From NCBI RefSeq assembly GCF_028368975.1, contig NZ_JAQNDM010000002.1:9232425-9296424 (forward strand): a stretch of 64,000 nucleotides of DNA, read 5' to 3'. The position numbers and the translations under genes are program-made. This DNA is from Stigmatella ashevillena (GTDB lineage Bacteria; Myxococcota; Myxococcia; Myxococcales; Myxococcaceae). The notes beneath the pieces were generated by a model. The model saw only the letters and a list, made by a program, of their open reading frames with translations. It was not told the origin of the DNA and did no database searches. Shown piece by piece: positions 1-10,043 of the stretch (its first letter is position 1; the number at the start of each line of letters is the position of its first letter).

Positions 1-2
1 TG

Positions 3-947
3 GACCGAGACCTGTCCCTGGCAGGCCGGGTCATTCTTCACTCCGGGGGGCGTCCCCAGCCGCACCTGGTGGACTTCCGCCGTCCGTTGCTGCGCGTGCC
101 CAACCTGGCCATCCACCTCAACCGCACCGTCAACAGCGAGGGGCTCAAGCTCAACCCGCAGGACCACATGGTCCCGGTGCTCGGCCTGGAGCGCCAGGGC
201 CCCGCGGAGCTGCGCGCCCTGCTGGTGGCGGAGCTGGCCCGGGCGGACGTGCGCGCGGAGTCCGGAGACATTCTCGGCTATGACTTGTGTCTCTATGACA
301 CGCAGCCCTCGGCGCGTTCAGGGGTGAATGGCGAATTCCTCCACGCCCCGCGCCTGGACAATCTGGCCAGTTGCTACTCGGGGCTGTCCGGCCTGCTGGC
401 CATGGACAAGCCCTCCGAGGCCACCAGCGGCATCGTGTTGTATGACCATGAGGAAGTGGGCAGCCGCAGCGCCCAGGGGGCGGATGGCTCGTTCCTCCGG
501 GACTGCCTGGAGCGGCTCGTGCTGGGACACTCGGATGGCCGCGCGGATGCGATTCACCGCGCCCTCCGCCATTCCTATCTGGTGTCCGCGGACATGGCCC
601 ACGCGGTCCACCCCAACTACGCCTCGGTCCACGAGCCCAAGCACCAACCCCTGATGGGCGGGGGGCCCGTCATCAAATCCAACGTGAACCAGTCCTATGC
701 CACGGATGGTGAATCGTGGGCGTACTTCGCGGCGCTGTGCCGGGAGGCCGGGGTGAACGCGCAGCACTTCGTCACGCGCACGGACCTGGGGTGCGGCAGT
801 ACCATTGGACCCATCACCGCCTCCGTGCTGGGCATCCGCACGGTGGACGTGGGCAGCCCCATGCTCTCCATGCACTCCATCCGCGAGATGGCCGCGGCCT
901 CGGATGTGGCGGAGATGATCCGCGTGCTCACGCGCTTCTTTTCCTGA
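3..947 (+). CDS. apeB: M18 family aspartyl aminopeptidase, 5' truncated by window edge
   Basis: Zinc aminopeptidase of family M18, which removes N-terminal acidic residues from peptides in the cytoplasm. The frame is open from base 3, so the true start is outside the window and the N-terminal metal-binding part is missing. Visible M18 hallmarks are the YDHEEVGSRS block (active-site and metal Glu residues), the DMAHAVHPNY block, the GCGSTIGP loop and the final SPMLSMHSIREM block with the last metal His. The GTG at 69 lies inside the conserved domain and is not the start. The stop is TGA at 945-947. The family assignment is firm; peptide preference is inferred from the family. Confidence 0.9.
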   Translation, partial: DRDLSLAGRVILHSGGRPQPHLVDFRRPLLRVPNLAIHLNRTVNSEGLKLNPQDHMVPVLGLERQGPAELRALLVAELARADVRAESGDILGYDLCLYDTQPSARSGVNGEFLHAPRLDNLASCYSGLSGLLAMDKPSEATSGIVLYDHEEVGSRSAQGADGSFLRDCLERLVLGHSDGRADAIHRALRHSYLVSADMAHAVHPNYASVHEPKHQPLMGGGPVIKSNVNQSYATDGESWAYFAALCREAGVNAQHFVTRTDLGCGSTIGPITASVLGIRTVDVGSPMLSMHSIREMAAASDVAEMIRVLTRFFS

Positions 948-1082
948 GCGAGTCCCGACAATCGAGACAGACCTCGGAGGTCAGATCCCGGAGGGCGCCG
1001 AAATGCACGCCGCGGGTTGACGTGGCGATCTCGTCACGTCCACAATGTGTGCGGTTCCAGACAATCCATCCAGGAGTTCGGC

Positions 1083-1475
1083 GTGAGAGCAGGAGTACTG
1101 ACTGCAAGTCTGCTGGCGGTGTTGTGCCTTGCTGGCGGGTGTTCTTCCAGCAAGTGCGAGTCTGTTTGCAAAGACGCCAATGAGTGTGAAGTGAGTGAGC
1201 GGGCCGCAGACGTCGAGTGCACCCCTTACTGCGAAGACGTCGAGGCCTTTCAGCAGCGTGCGGTCGCGGCGGGACAAGCCGACTGCAACGCGCTTTTCGA
1301 GGCCCATCTGGATTGCTGGGAGCAGAACACCGCTCAGATCTGCAGCAAGGAGTTCACGGGGTGCACTGAGGCGGCGACGGCTTGGAGAACCTGCGTGGGG
1401 GCTTACTGCAAGACCGACGCGGCCAAGACCGACCCGAACTGCGCCGCGGGCAATACCCGGTTGCTGCCGTTCTAG
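1083..1475 (+). CDS. Cys-rich secreted lipoprotein of unknown function
   Basis: 130-residue protein. I chose the GTG at 1083 because it gives a compact N-terminus followed by a hydrophobic stretch and a lipobox (LAGGC), so it should be lipidated and outer-membrane or periplasm facing. The mature part carries about a dozen Cys, several as CxxxC/CxxxxC pairs, which suggests a small disulfide-stabilised domain. It lies 56 bp upstream of the TonB-dependent receptor on the same strand and may be co-transcribed with it, perhaps as a surface partner; that is inference. No family was recognised. An in-frame GTG-rich extension back to 1017 is possible but would bury the signal peptide. Confidence 0.7.
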   Translation: MRAGVLTASLLAVLCLAGGCSSSKCESVCKDANECEVSERAADVECTPYCEDVEAFQQRAVAAGQADCNALFEAHLDCWEQNTAQICSKEFTGCTEAATAWRTCVGAYCKTDAAKTDPNCAAGNTRLLPF

Positions 1476-1531
1476 ACCCACGCTCCTTCCCATCCACGTT
1501 TCCGCCTTCACTCCGTAGGGAAAAAGTTCAG

Positions 1532-4500
1532 ATGCCATCCAACCCCAGAAAGACAGTTCTGGCCCTGGCCGTGCTCGTGTCCGGCTCCGCAGGAATCGCC
1601 TCCGCTCAGGAGGCCGCCCCTCCCGCCCCTCCCGCTCCTCCGGCGGTGGCCGCCCCTCCGGCGGCTCCTCCTGCCCCCGCCGAAGTGCCCATCGAGCCGC
1701 CGCCTCCTCCCGATGCGTCGTCGTCCGCGCCTGGCCCGGCGCCCGTGGCCCTTCCGCCGCCGCCCACGCCCGCCGCACCGCCGGCCCGTCCCGCGAGGCC
1801 TCAGGCCCAGAAGCCCGCCGCGGAGCCTCCTCCCGAGGAGTACGTGGAGGAGATCGTCGTCACCGGCTCGCGCATTCCGCGCAAGGAGCTGACCACGGCG
1901 GCCCCCGTCACGGTGCTCGACAAGGCGCAGATCGAAGCCACGGGCCGCACCTCCATCGCGGAGATCCTCCAGAACCTCCCGGAGCAGTCGAACGCCATCA
2001 ACACGCAGTACAACAACGGTGGTGACGGCTCCTCGCGCGTCAACCTCCGCGGCATCGGCGCCTCCCGCACCCTGGTGCTCCTCAACGGGCGCCGTCACGT
2101 GGCGGGTGGTACCGGCGCGAACTCCTCGGTGGACTTGAACGCCATCCCCACGGTGGCCATCCAGCGCATCGAGGTCCTCAAAGACGGCGGCTCGGCGGTC
2201 TATGGCTCGGACGCCATCGGCGGCGTGGTGAACATCATCACCCGTCAGGACTACTCCGGCACCGAACTGCGGGCCTTCACCGGTGTGTCGGGCAAGGGCG
2301 ATGGTCTGCTCTATGACTTGAGCCTCACCACCGGCCAGAGCACCGAGCGTGGCAACATCCTCTTCTCCGCAGGTTACTACACGCAGAAGGATGTGTTCGC
2401 CGGGGACCGCAGCTACAGCAAGTACGACTCGGCGTACAACTTCAACTCGCGGCGCATCACCACCTCGGGCAGCACGACGACGCCCGAGGGCGCCATCATC
2501 GAGGACTCCCGTGACACGGGCGCTGGCAACGCGGCCTGGGAGAGCCTGATCGGAAGCGGGTCGGGCGCGTACTACCGGGGCGCGGATGGGTGGCGTGACT
2601 TCGACACCACGGGCGTCACGGACGCGGGCGGAGACCTGTTCAACTACCAGCCCGACAACTACCTGGTGACGCCGGCGCAGCGTGCCCACGTGTACGCCAA
2701 CGGCGGCCTGCGGCTGGGCGCGCAGACCCGCGCCTTTTTCGAGGCTACCTACGTCAACCGCCAGTCGAATCAGCAGCTCGCTGCCGAGCCGCTCAACACG
2801 GTGGGCGAGGGCGTCGTCGTCTCCGCGGACAACGTCTACAACCCGTTCAACCGCAACTTCAATGACGTGCGTCGGCGTCTGAACGAGTTCGGCACCCGCG
2901 ACTACGAGCAGGACATCAACACGTTCCGCGTCGTCACCGGCCTGCAGGGCAAGTTGCCCGAGGGGCTGGGCCTCTTCGAGGGCTGGGGCTGGGAGGCGTC
3001 CTTCAACCACGGCCGCACCACGGGCGTGGAACTCAAGCAGGGCAACCTGCGGCTGAGCCGACTGCAGTCCGCGGTGGGCCCGAGTTTCATTGATCCTGCG
3101 TCGGGCGCCGCGGTGTGCGGCACCCCGGACGCGCCCATCGACGGGTGCGTGCCGCTCAACCTGTTTGGCGGTCCTGGCACCATCACCCGGGAGATGCGCG
3201 ACTACCTGAGCTACCGGGGCACCCGGCGCGGCAACACCCAGCAGACGGTGGTGTCGGCGAACCTCGGGGGAGAGCTGTTCCGGCTGTTCCCCTCGGCGCG
3301 CGCCACGGGGCTCGCGCTGGGCTACGAGCACCGCCGCGAGTCCGGCTCCAACATTCCGGATCCGCTGACGAACTCGGGCGACACCACGGGCAACAAGATC
3401 GCCGCCACCGAGGGCAGCTACTACGTGAACGAGGGGTACCTGGAGCTCTCGATTCCCATCCTCGGCGGGACGAATTCCGAGACGGGGGACATCTACGACA
3501 TCTGGGAGGTCACCGGCGCGGCGCGGGCCTTCAACTTCAACACGTTCGGCTCGGGCGCGACCTACAAGGTGGGTACCCGCGTGAGCCCGATTCCGGACAT
3601 CACGCTGCGCTCCACGTACTCCACGGCCTTCCGCGCGCCGGCGGTGAACGAGCTCTACCTGGGCAGCACCGACAGCTTCGATGACGTGACGGATCCCTGC
3701 TCGGGGCGTACGCCGGGCTCGGACATCGACGCGCGCTGCACGGCGGCGGGCGTGCCGGCGGACTTCGAGGATGCCCGTGCCCAGCAGCGGGCCATCGTGG
3801 GCGGCAACAAGGACCTGCAGCCCGAGAAGGCGAAGATCTTCACGGTGGGCGCGGTCTTCCAGCCCCGCTGGGTGAAGGACGTCTCGGCGACGGTGGACTA
3901 CTACCTGGTTGACGTGGACGAGGCGATCCAGTCGGTGGGCACCAGCGTCATCCTGAACAACTGCTACACGAACGGCACGTACTGCGACCGCATTGTCCGT
4001 CTGCCGGGCGGCCTCATCGACAACATCTCGAACCCCCTGTCCAACGTGGGTGGCAACACCACCTCGGGCATCGACATCTCCCTGCGCTACCAGCCGCAGA
4101 CGCCGTATGGCCGCTTCGGGTTCGGCATCGATGCGACTTGGCTGGCGAAGTTCGAGCAGGAGTTCTCGGATGGCCAGGTCATCGATGGGAAGAACAACTA
4201 CGATCTGGAGCTCGTGCTGCCGGATTGGAAGGCCAACGTTGGGGTGAACTGGGCCATGGATCCGATCTCCGCGGGCGTCAACGTCCGCTGGCTCAACGGC
4301 TACAAGGAGTGCCAGGCCAACTCGTGCAGCGTGGACGAGGATGCGCCCACGCCCCTGTCCCGCAACGTGTCCTCCTATTACACGGTGGATCTCAACGCCG
4401 CGTACACGTGGATGACGGGCGTGGGCAACACCACGGCGCAGGTGGGCGTGAACAACGTCCTCAACCGCGCGCCGGTTCGCCTGTACGCCGGCTTCCTCGC

Positions 4501-4573
4501 GGACTCCGACGCGTCGACGTACGACTACATGGGCCGGTACTTCTACGCCCGCCTGTCGCACGAGTTCTACTGA
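1532..4573 (+). CDS. TonB-dependent outer-membrane receptor with Pro/Ala-rich N-terminal linker
   Basis: Outer-membrane gated porin of 1013 residues that uses TonB-ExbBD energy for high-affinity uptake. The start is the ATG at 1532, which gives a clear signal peptide (about residues 1-25, ending SAQ). Residues ~27-105 are almost entirely Pro/Ala. The plug domain then begins with EEIVVTGSRIPR (from residue ~106), followed by the VNLRGIG, VLLNGRR and YGSDAIGGVVNIITR plug motifs and a long beta-barrel ending in an aromatic residue (SHEFY). Substrate cannot be read from sequence. The Pro-rich segment may span the periplasm or act as a TonB-binding spacer; it is longer than usual. A strong terminator follows at 4600-4638. 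Confidence 0.92.
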   Translation: MPSNPRKTVLALAVLVSGSAGIASAQEAAPPAPPAPPAVAAPPAAPPAPAEVPIEPPPPPDASSSAPGPAPVALPPPPTPAAPPARPARPQAQKPAAEPPPEEYVEEIVVTGSRIPRKELTTAAPVTVLDKAQIEATGRTSIAEILQNLPEQSNAINTQYNNGGDGSSRVNLRGIGASRTLVLLNGRRHVAGGTGANSSVDLNAIPTVAIQRIEVLKDGGSAVYGSDAIGGVVNIITRQDYSGTELRAFTGVSGKGDGLLYDLSLTTGQSTERGNILFSAGYYTQKDVFAGDRSYSKYDSAYNFNSRRITTSGSTTTPEGAIIEDSRDTGAGNAAWESLIGSGSGAYYRGADGWRDFDTTGVTDAGGDLFNYQPDNYLVTPAQRAHVYANGGLRLGAQTRAFFEATYVNRQSNQQLAAEPLNTVGEGVVVSADNVYNPFNRNFNDVRRRLNEFGTRDYEQDINTFRVVTGLQGKLPEGLGLFEGWGWEASFNHGRTTGVELKQGNLRLSRLQSAVGPSFIDPASGAAVCGTPDAPIDGCVPLNLFGGPGTITREMRDYLSYRGTRRGNTQQTVVSANLGGELFRLFPSARATGLALGYEHRRESGSNIPDPLTNSGDTTGNKIAATEGSYYVNEGYLELSIPILGGTNSETGDIYDIWEVTGAARAFNFNTFGSGATYKVGTRVSPIPDITLRSTYSTAFRAPAVNELYLGSTDSFDDVTDPCSGRTPGSDIDARCTAAGVPADFEDARAQQRAIVGGNKDLQPEKAKIFTVGAVFQPRWVKDVSATVDYYLVDVDEAIQSVGTSVILNNCYTNGTYCDRIVRLPGGLIDNISNPLSNVGGNTTSGIDISLRYQPQTPYGRFGFGIDATWLAKFEQEFSDGQVIDGKNNYDLELVLPDWKANVGVNWAMDPISAGVNVRWLNGYKECQANSCSVDEDAPTPLSRNVSSYYTVDLNAAYTWMTGVGNTTAQVGVNNVLNRAPVRLYAGFLADSDASTYDYMGRYFYARLSHEFY

Positions 4574-4599
4574 GCCTGAAACAGCTCGAAGGACCTTCG

Positions 4600-4638
4600 G
4601 GGGCCGTCACGCATGCCGTGGCGGCCCCTGTTGTTTTA
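4600..4638 (+). terminator. Rho-independent terminator after the TonB receptor
   Basis: A 12-bp inverted repeat (GGGGCCGTCACG / CGTGGCGGCCCC, with one G-T wobble) around a 5-nt loop, directly followed by TGTTGTTTTA. It lies 26 bp after the receptor stop codon and 100 bp before uvrA, so it should separate the two transcripts. Confidence 0.85.
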
Positions 4639-4740
4639 GGGGGGGAGCGGCCGGCCTGGCAGGGCCTTGAGCCCTGCCGGATCCAACCTGTTGGATATGC
4701 TTGGCGAGAGCCAATCCAGCCGTTAAATGAAGCGGCCCCC

Positions 4741-7700
4741 ATGCATAAAACGCACCTCGTCGGCGCCCGCACCCACAATCTCCAGTCGCTCTCGGTGGAC
4801 TTCTCCGAGGGAGAGCTCGTCTGCATCACCGGTGTCTCCGGCGCGGGCAAGTCCAGCCTGGCTCTGGACACCTTGTACGCCGAGGGCCAGCGGCGCTTCG
4901 TCGAGAGCTTCAGCCCGTATGCCCGCCAGTTCCTCGAGCGGCTGGAGCGGCCTCCCATGGAACTGCTGGAGCCCGTGGCCGCGGGGGTGGCGGTGGACCG
5001 GCGGGCGCCCGTGAAGAGCTCCCGCTCCACGGTGGCCACCCTGGCCGACGTGGAGGCGTACCTCTCGGCCCTCTTCACCCGCGAGGCCATGCCGGTGTGT
5101 CCGGACTGCGGCCTGGAGGCGGTGCGGACGGATGCGCGGAGTGCGGCCTCGGCGCTCATCGCGGCGAACCCGGATGCCCAGGTGCTGCTCACCTGGCCCC
5201 TGCGCATCGCAGGCACCGCCGAGTTCCTGGAGGTGCGCGCCCGGTTGCTCAAGGACGGTTATCACCGGCTCGTCGTGCAGGGCGAGGTGCGGGAGCTGGA
5301 GACGCTGCGGCCCAGCGAGGCCACGGACTCGGCGGGCATTGCCCAGGTGGTGGTGGACCGCGTGAAGCTGTCGGGCGCGCAGCTCTCGCGTGTCACCCAG
5401 GCACTGGAGGATGCGTGGGCCCGGAGCGAGGGCGAGGCCGTGGCGTTCCTTCCCGGAGGCAATCCCCAGCGCCTTCGCCGGGGGCTCGTGTGTCCGAAGT
5501 GCGCGCGGGAGTTCGAGCCCGCCCGCCCCGGGCTCTTCAGCTACCAGTCCCCCACGGGCGCCTGTGCCACCTGCCGGGGCTTCGGGCGCACCATTGGCAT
5601 CGACTGGGACAAGGTCATCCCCAATCCCTCGCTCAGCCTCTCGCAGGGAGCCATCCGTCCCTGGACGGGGAAGACCTCGGAGTGGGAGCGCGGCATGCTC
5701 CTGCGCTACGCGCAAAGCAAGGGCATTGCCCTGGACACGCCGTGGGCCTCGCTGACGCCCGCGCAGCGCGAGAGTGTCCTGCAAGGGGAGGGGAACTACG
5801 ACGGCGGCCGGGTCTATCCCGGCGTGCGCGCGTGGTTCCGGTGGATGGAGAGCCGCACGTACAAGATGCACGTGCGCGTGTTGCTCTCGCGCTACCGGGC
5901 CTATTCGCTCTGTGAGACGTGTCACGGGGCGCGGCTGAACGCGCAGGCCCGGGCCTACCGCGTGGGGGGACTGGATCTGGCGGCGTGGCACCGGTTGGAG
6001 CTGTCGGATGCCTGCGAGCGCCTGGAGGCCTTGCGCACCACCACCGGGCAGGGCGAACTGGCGAGGCGGGAGCTCTCCAGCCGGTTGCGCTATCTGCTGC
6101 GCGTGGGCCTCGGCTACCTCACCTTGGACCGGCCCGCGCGCACGCTCTCCGGCGGTGAGGCGCAGCGCGTCTCCCTCACGGCGGCGCTGGGCACCTCGCT
6201 CACCGGTGCCCTCTTCGTGCTGGATGAGCCCACCGTGGGCCTGCACCCCAGCGACGTGGTGCCGCTCACCGAGGCGATGGCGGAGCTGGCCGATCGCGGG
6301 AATGTCACCCTTGTCATCGAGCAGGACGCCCATGTCATCCGCTCCGCCCACCGGGTGCTGGAGCTGGGGCCGGGGGCGGGGCGGCACGGCGGGCAGTTGT
6401 GCTTCGACGGGACGCCGGAGGCGCTCGCCCAGCGCAAGGATTTGCCCACGGGCCAGTTGTTGGCGGGCACGCACGAGGTGCCTCGGACACCTCGAGCGCG
6501 CACGGGCGCGCTGCACATCCGGCAGGCTCGGAGCCACAACCTTCAGGGGCTCTCCGTGAGTGTGCCGCTCGGGGTGCTGTGCACCATCACCGGCCCCAGC
6601 GGCTCCGGCAAGAGCACGCTGATGGACGAGGTGCTGTACCGCCACCTGGCGCGCCGGCTGGGGGAGAAGGACGTGGAGGCGCCCGGTGAGGTGGAGGCGT
6701 TGGAAGGGGCCGAGGCGGTGCAGTCCATCACCTTCGTGGACCAGTCTCCCCTGGGACGCACCTCGCGCGGCAATGCCGCCACGTACACCAAGGCGTGGGA
6801 CCGGTTGCGCGAGCGCTTCGCCGCCGAGCCGGACGCGGAGGTGCGTGGCCTCACCGCCGCCCATTTCTCCTTCAACGTGGACAAGGGACGCTGCGAGGCG
6901 TGCTCGGGCGAGGGGTACGAGACGGTCGAGATGCAGTTCCTGGCGGATGTGGCCTTGCGCTGTCCTGTCTGCCGGGGCCGCCGTTTCAAGGAGGAGGTGT
7001 TGTCCGTTCAGCACCAGGGCTTCAGTGTGGCGCAGGTGTTGGAGCTGACGGTGGACGAGGTGCTGAAGCACTTCGGAGCGGACGCCGTGCTGCGGCGCAC
7101 GCTGGGGCCCGTGGCGCAGCTCGGCCTCGGGTACCTGTCGCTGGGCCAGCCCCTCTCCACGTTGTCCGGCGGGGAAGCCCAACGGCTGAAGCTCGCCCGC
7201 GCCTTGGCGGGTGACACCCAGGGCGCGCTGTTCCTCATCGACGAGCCCAGCGCGGGGCTCCACGAGATCGATGTCCGCCATGTGCTCACGGCCTTGCATG
7301 CGCTGGTGGAGCGGGGGGCCAGCGTCATCGTCGTGGACCACGATCTGTCCGTCATGCGGGGCTCGGACTGGATCATCGATCTGGGGCCGGGAGGAGGCCG
7401 GCATGGGGGCCGGCTGGTGGCCGAGGGCACGCCTCAGGAGGTGGCCCGGGCAGAAGGCCGCACCGCGGAGGCGCTGAGGGGAAAGGGGACCGTGTCCCGC
7501 TGCCCGGTGAAGACCCGGGGCTCGGGCGCGGCGGCCCCCGCCATCGAGGTGGAGCATGCGCGTGAGCACAACCTTCAGGACGTCTCCTGCCGCATTCCCC
7601 TCGGGAAGATGACGGTGGTCACCGGGCCCAGCGGCTCGGGCAAGAGTTCGCTGGCGTTCGATGTGGTGTTCGCCGAGGGGCAGCGCCGCTTCCTGGAGAC

Positions 7701-10041
7701 GCTCACGCCCTACGCGCGGCAGTTCTTGCCCACCATGCCCCGGCCGGACGTGGAGCGCATCAGCAGCATTCCCCCCACGGTAGCGCTGGAGCAGCGCACC
7801 TCGCGCGCGGGCGCGACCAGCACCGTGGCCACCGTCACCGAAGTGGCCCACTACCTGCGCCTGCTCTTCGCCAAGTTGGGCCAGCCCCATTGCCCCAACG
7901 ATGACGCGCCCATCGCTTCCACCACCGCGGACGCGCTCTTCGCGCAGCTTGCCGCGATGAAGGGGGATGGCACGGTGCTCGCCCCGGCGGTCCGGGCGCG
8001 CAAGGGCATCTATCTGGACCTCTTCAATGCCGCTGCCCGCGCGGGCATCGCCACCGCCATCGTCGATGGTGAGGTGGCCGCCACGGACAGCCCGCCCCGG
8101 TTGGCGAAGACGCGTGAGCACGACATCGACCTGGTGCTCTACGAGGGCAAGCTGGCGAAGCTGCCTCGGGCCGTGTTCGACCGGGCGCTGGGGTGGGGGC
8201 AGGGAGCCCTGAAGGTTCGTGGAGGCAAGGGCGAGACGCTGCTGTCCACCGAGCGCACGTGTCCCCGGTGTGGCACGGCGGTACCGGAGCTGGATCCTCG
8301 CTGGTTCTCCTTCAACACGAAGCAGGGTCGCTGCGAGGCGTGTGAAGGCACGGGCGTGGCGGGGGGCGCCGAGGCCATCGCGGAGGGGCATACCGCCCCG
8401 TGCCGCACCTGCCAGGGTTCTCGGTTGGCGCCGGTGCCCCGCGGGGTCCGGTTGGAGGGGGCTCGCTACCATGAGGTGGTGAGTGTCTCCGTCACCGCCG
8501 CGCTGGCCCGGGTGCAAGGCTGGAAGTTCCGCGGAGACCGGGCGCTCATCGGTGAGCCCTCCCGGCAGGAGCTTGTCCGCAGGTTGGAGTTCCTGGAGCG
8601 GGTGGGGTTGGGCTATCTCTCCCTGGATCGCGCCGCCGCGACGCTGTCGGGAGGCGAGATGCAGCGGCTGCGGCTGTCCGCGCAACTGGGCGCGGGGCTG
8701 ACGGGCGCGCTGTATGTACTGGATGAGCCCACCATCGGCCTGCATCCGCGCGACACCCACCGGTTGCTGGCGAACCTGCGGGCGCTGGTGGACACCGGCT
8801 CCACCGTGCTTGTCGTGGAGCATGACACGGACACCATCCGGGCCGCGGACCACCTCCTCGACTTGGGTCCCACGGGGGGACGGGGTGGTGGGCGCATTCT
8901 CGCCGAAGGCCCTCCGGAAGACGTGCTCCAGCGAGAGGATTCTCCGACCGCCAAGGCCCTTCAGGCCTCCCAGGTGCGTCCGCCGTCGTCTCGCGGAGTC
9001 CCCGAGCAGTGGCTGGAGCTCAAGGGAGCCCGCGCTCACAACTTGAAGCGCGTGGATTTGCGGCTGCCGGTGGGACGGCTCAATGTGGTGTCGGGCGTGT
9101 CGGGCTCGGGCAAGAGCACCCTCATCCGCCAGGTGCTCTACCCGGCGATGCGCGAGGTGCTCGGGTTGGTGGGCGCGAAGCCAGGGCCGTTCGATTCGCT
9201 TCGGGGCGTGGAGGCGTTCTCCCGGGTGATGGCCGTGGACCAGTCTCCGATTGGACGCACGCCCCGCTCGGTACCGGCGACGTTCCTGGGCATCTGGGAT
9301 GAGCTGCGCCGGACCTTCGCGGCCACCCCGGAAGCGAAGGTGCGAGGCTTCGGTCCTGCGCGCTTCTCCTTTAATACGGCCGCAGGGGGGCGGTGCACGG
9401 CCTGCGAGGGGCAGGGGGCCATCTCGCACGAGATGTCATTCCTCCCGGATGTGGTGACGCCGTGCGAGGTGTGTGGCGGGGCCCGCTTCGATGCGGCCAC
9501 GCTGGAAGTCCGCTACCACGGCCTCACCATCGGGGAGGTGCTGCGCCTGTCCGCGGATGAGGCGAAGGAGGTGTTCCGGGCGTTGCCGAAGGTGGCCGCG
9601 CCGTTGGAGTGTCTCTCGGACCTTGGGGTGGGGTACCTGCAGCTCGGACAGGGCTCCAACACGCTCTCGGGAGGGGAGGCACAGCGGTTGAAGCTGGCGG
9701 CCGAGCTGACCGCGACTTCGCGTCATGAGCCCACCCTGTATGTGCTGGACGAGCCGACCACGGGGTTGCATCTGGGGGATGTGGAGCGGCTCATCACGTT
9801 CTTGGGGCGGCTGGTGGACCGAGGGGACACGCTCGTTGTCATCGAGCATCACCCCTCGGTGATTGCAGCAGCGGACCACGTGGTGGAACTGGGGCCCGAC
9901 GGAGGCGAGGCGGGCGGGCGCATCGTGGCGGAGGGCACTCCTCGCGAGGTGGCGAGAGCGAAGACCGCGACGGGACGGGTGCTCAAGACACTGTTTTCGG
10001 GAGCGGAGGAGCGGGCACCCAGGGCGGCTCGGACCCGTTGA
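4741..10041 (+). CDS. uvrA: Double-length UvrA (tandem duplicated, four ATPase sites)
   Basis: Excinuclease ABC damage-recognition ATPase, here 1766 residues where canonical UvrA is about 940. The protein is two full UvrA units in tandem. Walker A motifs are at residues ~31 (GVSGAGKSS), ~618 (GPSGSGKST), ~962 (GPSGSGKSS) and ~1452 (GVSGSGKST). ABC signatures LSGGE begin at ~469, ~808, ~1302 and ~1642. Zn-type CxxC pairs are seen at ~120, ~251/~275 and ~718/~741, and again in the second unit. The GQRRF...PYARQFL block after the first Walker A recurs after the third, which confirms the duplication. The start is the ATG at 4741 (Met-His-Lys-Thr). Long UvrAs of this layout are known, for example in Chlamydia. 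Whether this replaces or supplements a normal UvrA cannot be seen here. It converges on the amidase with a 2-bp gap. Confidence 0.93.
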   Translation: MHKTHLVGARTHNLQSLSVDFSEGELVCITGVSGAGKSSLALDTLYAEGQRRFVESFSPYARQFLERLERPPMELLEPVAAGVAVDRRAPVKSSRSTVATLADVEAYLSALFTREAMPVCPDCGLEAVRTDARSAASALIAANPDAQVLLTWPLRIAGTAEFLEVRARLLKDGYHRLVVQGEVRELETLRPSEATDSAGIAQVVVDRVKLSGAQLSRVTQALEDAWARSEGEAVAFLPGGNPQRLRRGLVCPKCAREFEPARPGLFSYQSPTGACATCRGFGRTIGIDWDKVIPNPSLSLSQGAIRPWTGKTSEWERGMLLRYAQSKGIALDTPWASLTPAQRESVLQGEGNYDGGRVYPGVRAWFRWMESRTYKMHVRVLLSRYRAYSLCETCHGARLNAQARAYRVGGLDLAAWHRLELSDACERLEALRTTTGQGELARRELSSRLRYLLRVGLGYLTLDRPARTLSGGEAQRVSLTAALGTSLTGALFVLDEPTVGLHPSDVVPLTEAMAELADRGNVTLVIEQDAHVIRSAHRVLELGPGAGRHGGQLCFDGTPEALAQRKDLPTGQLLAGTHEVPRTPRARTGALHIRQARSHNLQGLSVSVPLGVLCTITGPSGSGKSTLMDEVLYRHLARRLGEKDVEAPGEVEALEGAEAVQSITFVDQSPLGRTSRGNAATYTKAWDRLRERFAAEPDAEVRGLTAAHFSFNVDKGRCEACSGEGYETVEMQFLADVALRCPVCRGRRFKEEVLSVQHQGFSVAQVLELTVDEVLKHFGADAVLRRTLGPVAQLGLGYLSLGQPLSTLSGGEAQRLKLARALAGDTQGALFLIDEPSAGLHEIDVRHVLTALHALVERGASVIVVDHDLSVMRGSDWIIDLGPGGGRHGGRLVAEGTPQEVARAEGRTAEALRGKGTVSRCPVKTRGSGAAAPAIEVEHAREHNLQDVSCRIPLGKMTVVTGPSGSGKSSLAFDVVFAEGQRRFLETLTPYARQFLPTMPRPDVERISSIPPTVALEQRTSRAGATSTVATVTEVAHYLRLLFAKLGQPHCPNDDAPIASTTADALFAQLAAMKGDGTVLAPAVRARKGIYLDLFNAAARAGIATAIVDGEVAATDSPPRLAKTREHDIDLVLYEGKLAKLPRAVFDRALGWGQGALKVRGGKGETLLSTERTCPRCGTAVPELDPRWFSFNTKQGRCEACEGTGVAGGAEAIAEGHTAPCRTCQGSRLAPVPRGVRLEGARYHEVVSVSVTAALARVQGWKFRGDRALIGEPSRQELVRRLEFLERVGLGYLSLDRAAATLSGGEMQRLRLSAQLGAGLTGALYVLDEPTIGLHPRDTHRLLANLRALVDTGSTVLVVEHDTDTIRAADHLLDLGPTGGRGGGRILAEGPPEDVLQREDSPTAKALQASQVRPPSSRGVPEQWLELKGARAHNLKRVDLRLPVGRLNVVSGVSGSGKSTLIRQVLYPAMREVLGLVGAKPGPFDSLRGVEAFSRVMAVDQSPIGRTPRSVPATFLGIWDELRRTFAATPEAKVRGFGPARFSFNTAAGGRCTACEGQGAISHEMSFLPDVVTPCEVCGGARFDAATLEVRYHGLTIGEVLRLSADEAKEVFRALPKVAAPLECLSDLGVGYLQLGQGSNTLSGGEAQRLKLAAELTATSRHEPTLYVLDEPTTGLHLGDVERLITFLGRLVDRGDTLVVIEHHPSVIAAADHVVELGPDGGEAGGRIVAEGTPREVARAKTATGRVLKTLFSGAEERAPRAARTR

Positions 10042-10043
10042 GT

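Noticed and set aside
1508-4561. 1017-aa open frame on the minus strand
   Set aside because: It is the antisense of the TonB receptor gene; its protein is Arg/His/Val low-complexity and arises from high-GC third positions.
4138-4740. N-terminal extension of UvrA through the receptor gene
   Set aside because: It would overlap the receptor coding sequence and cross a strong terminator; family homology starts at 4741.
4723-9429. 1568-aa open frame antisense to uvrA
   Set aside because: Composition is Arg/Gln/His/Pro-rich without domains, while the plus strand encodes clear UvrA motifs.
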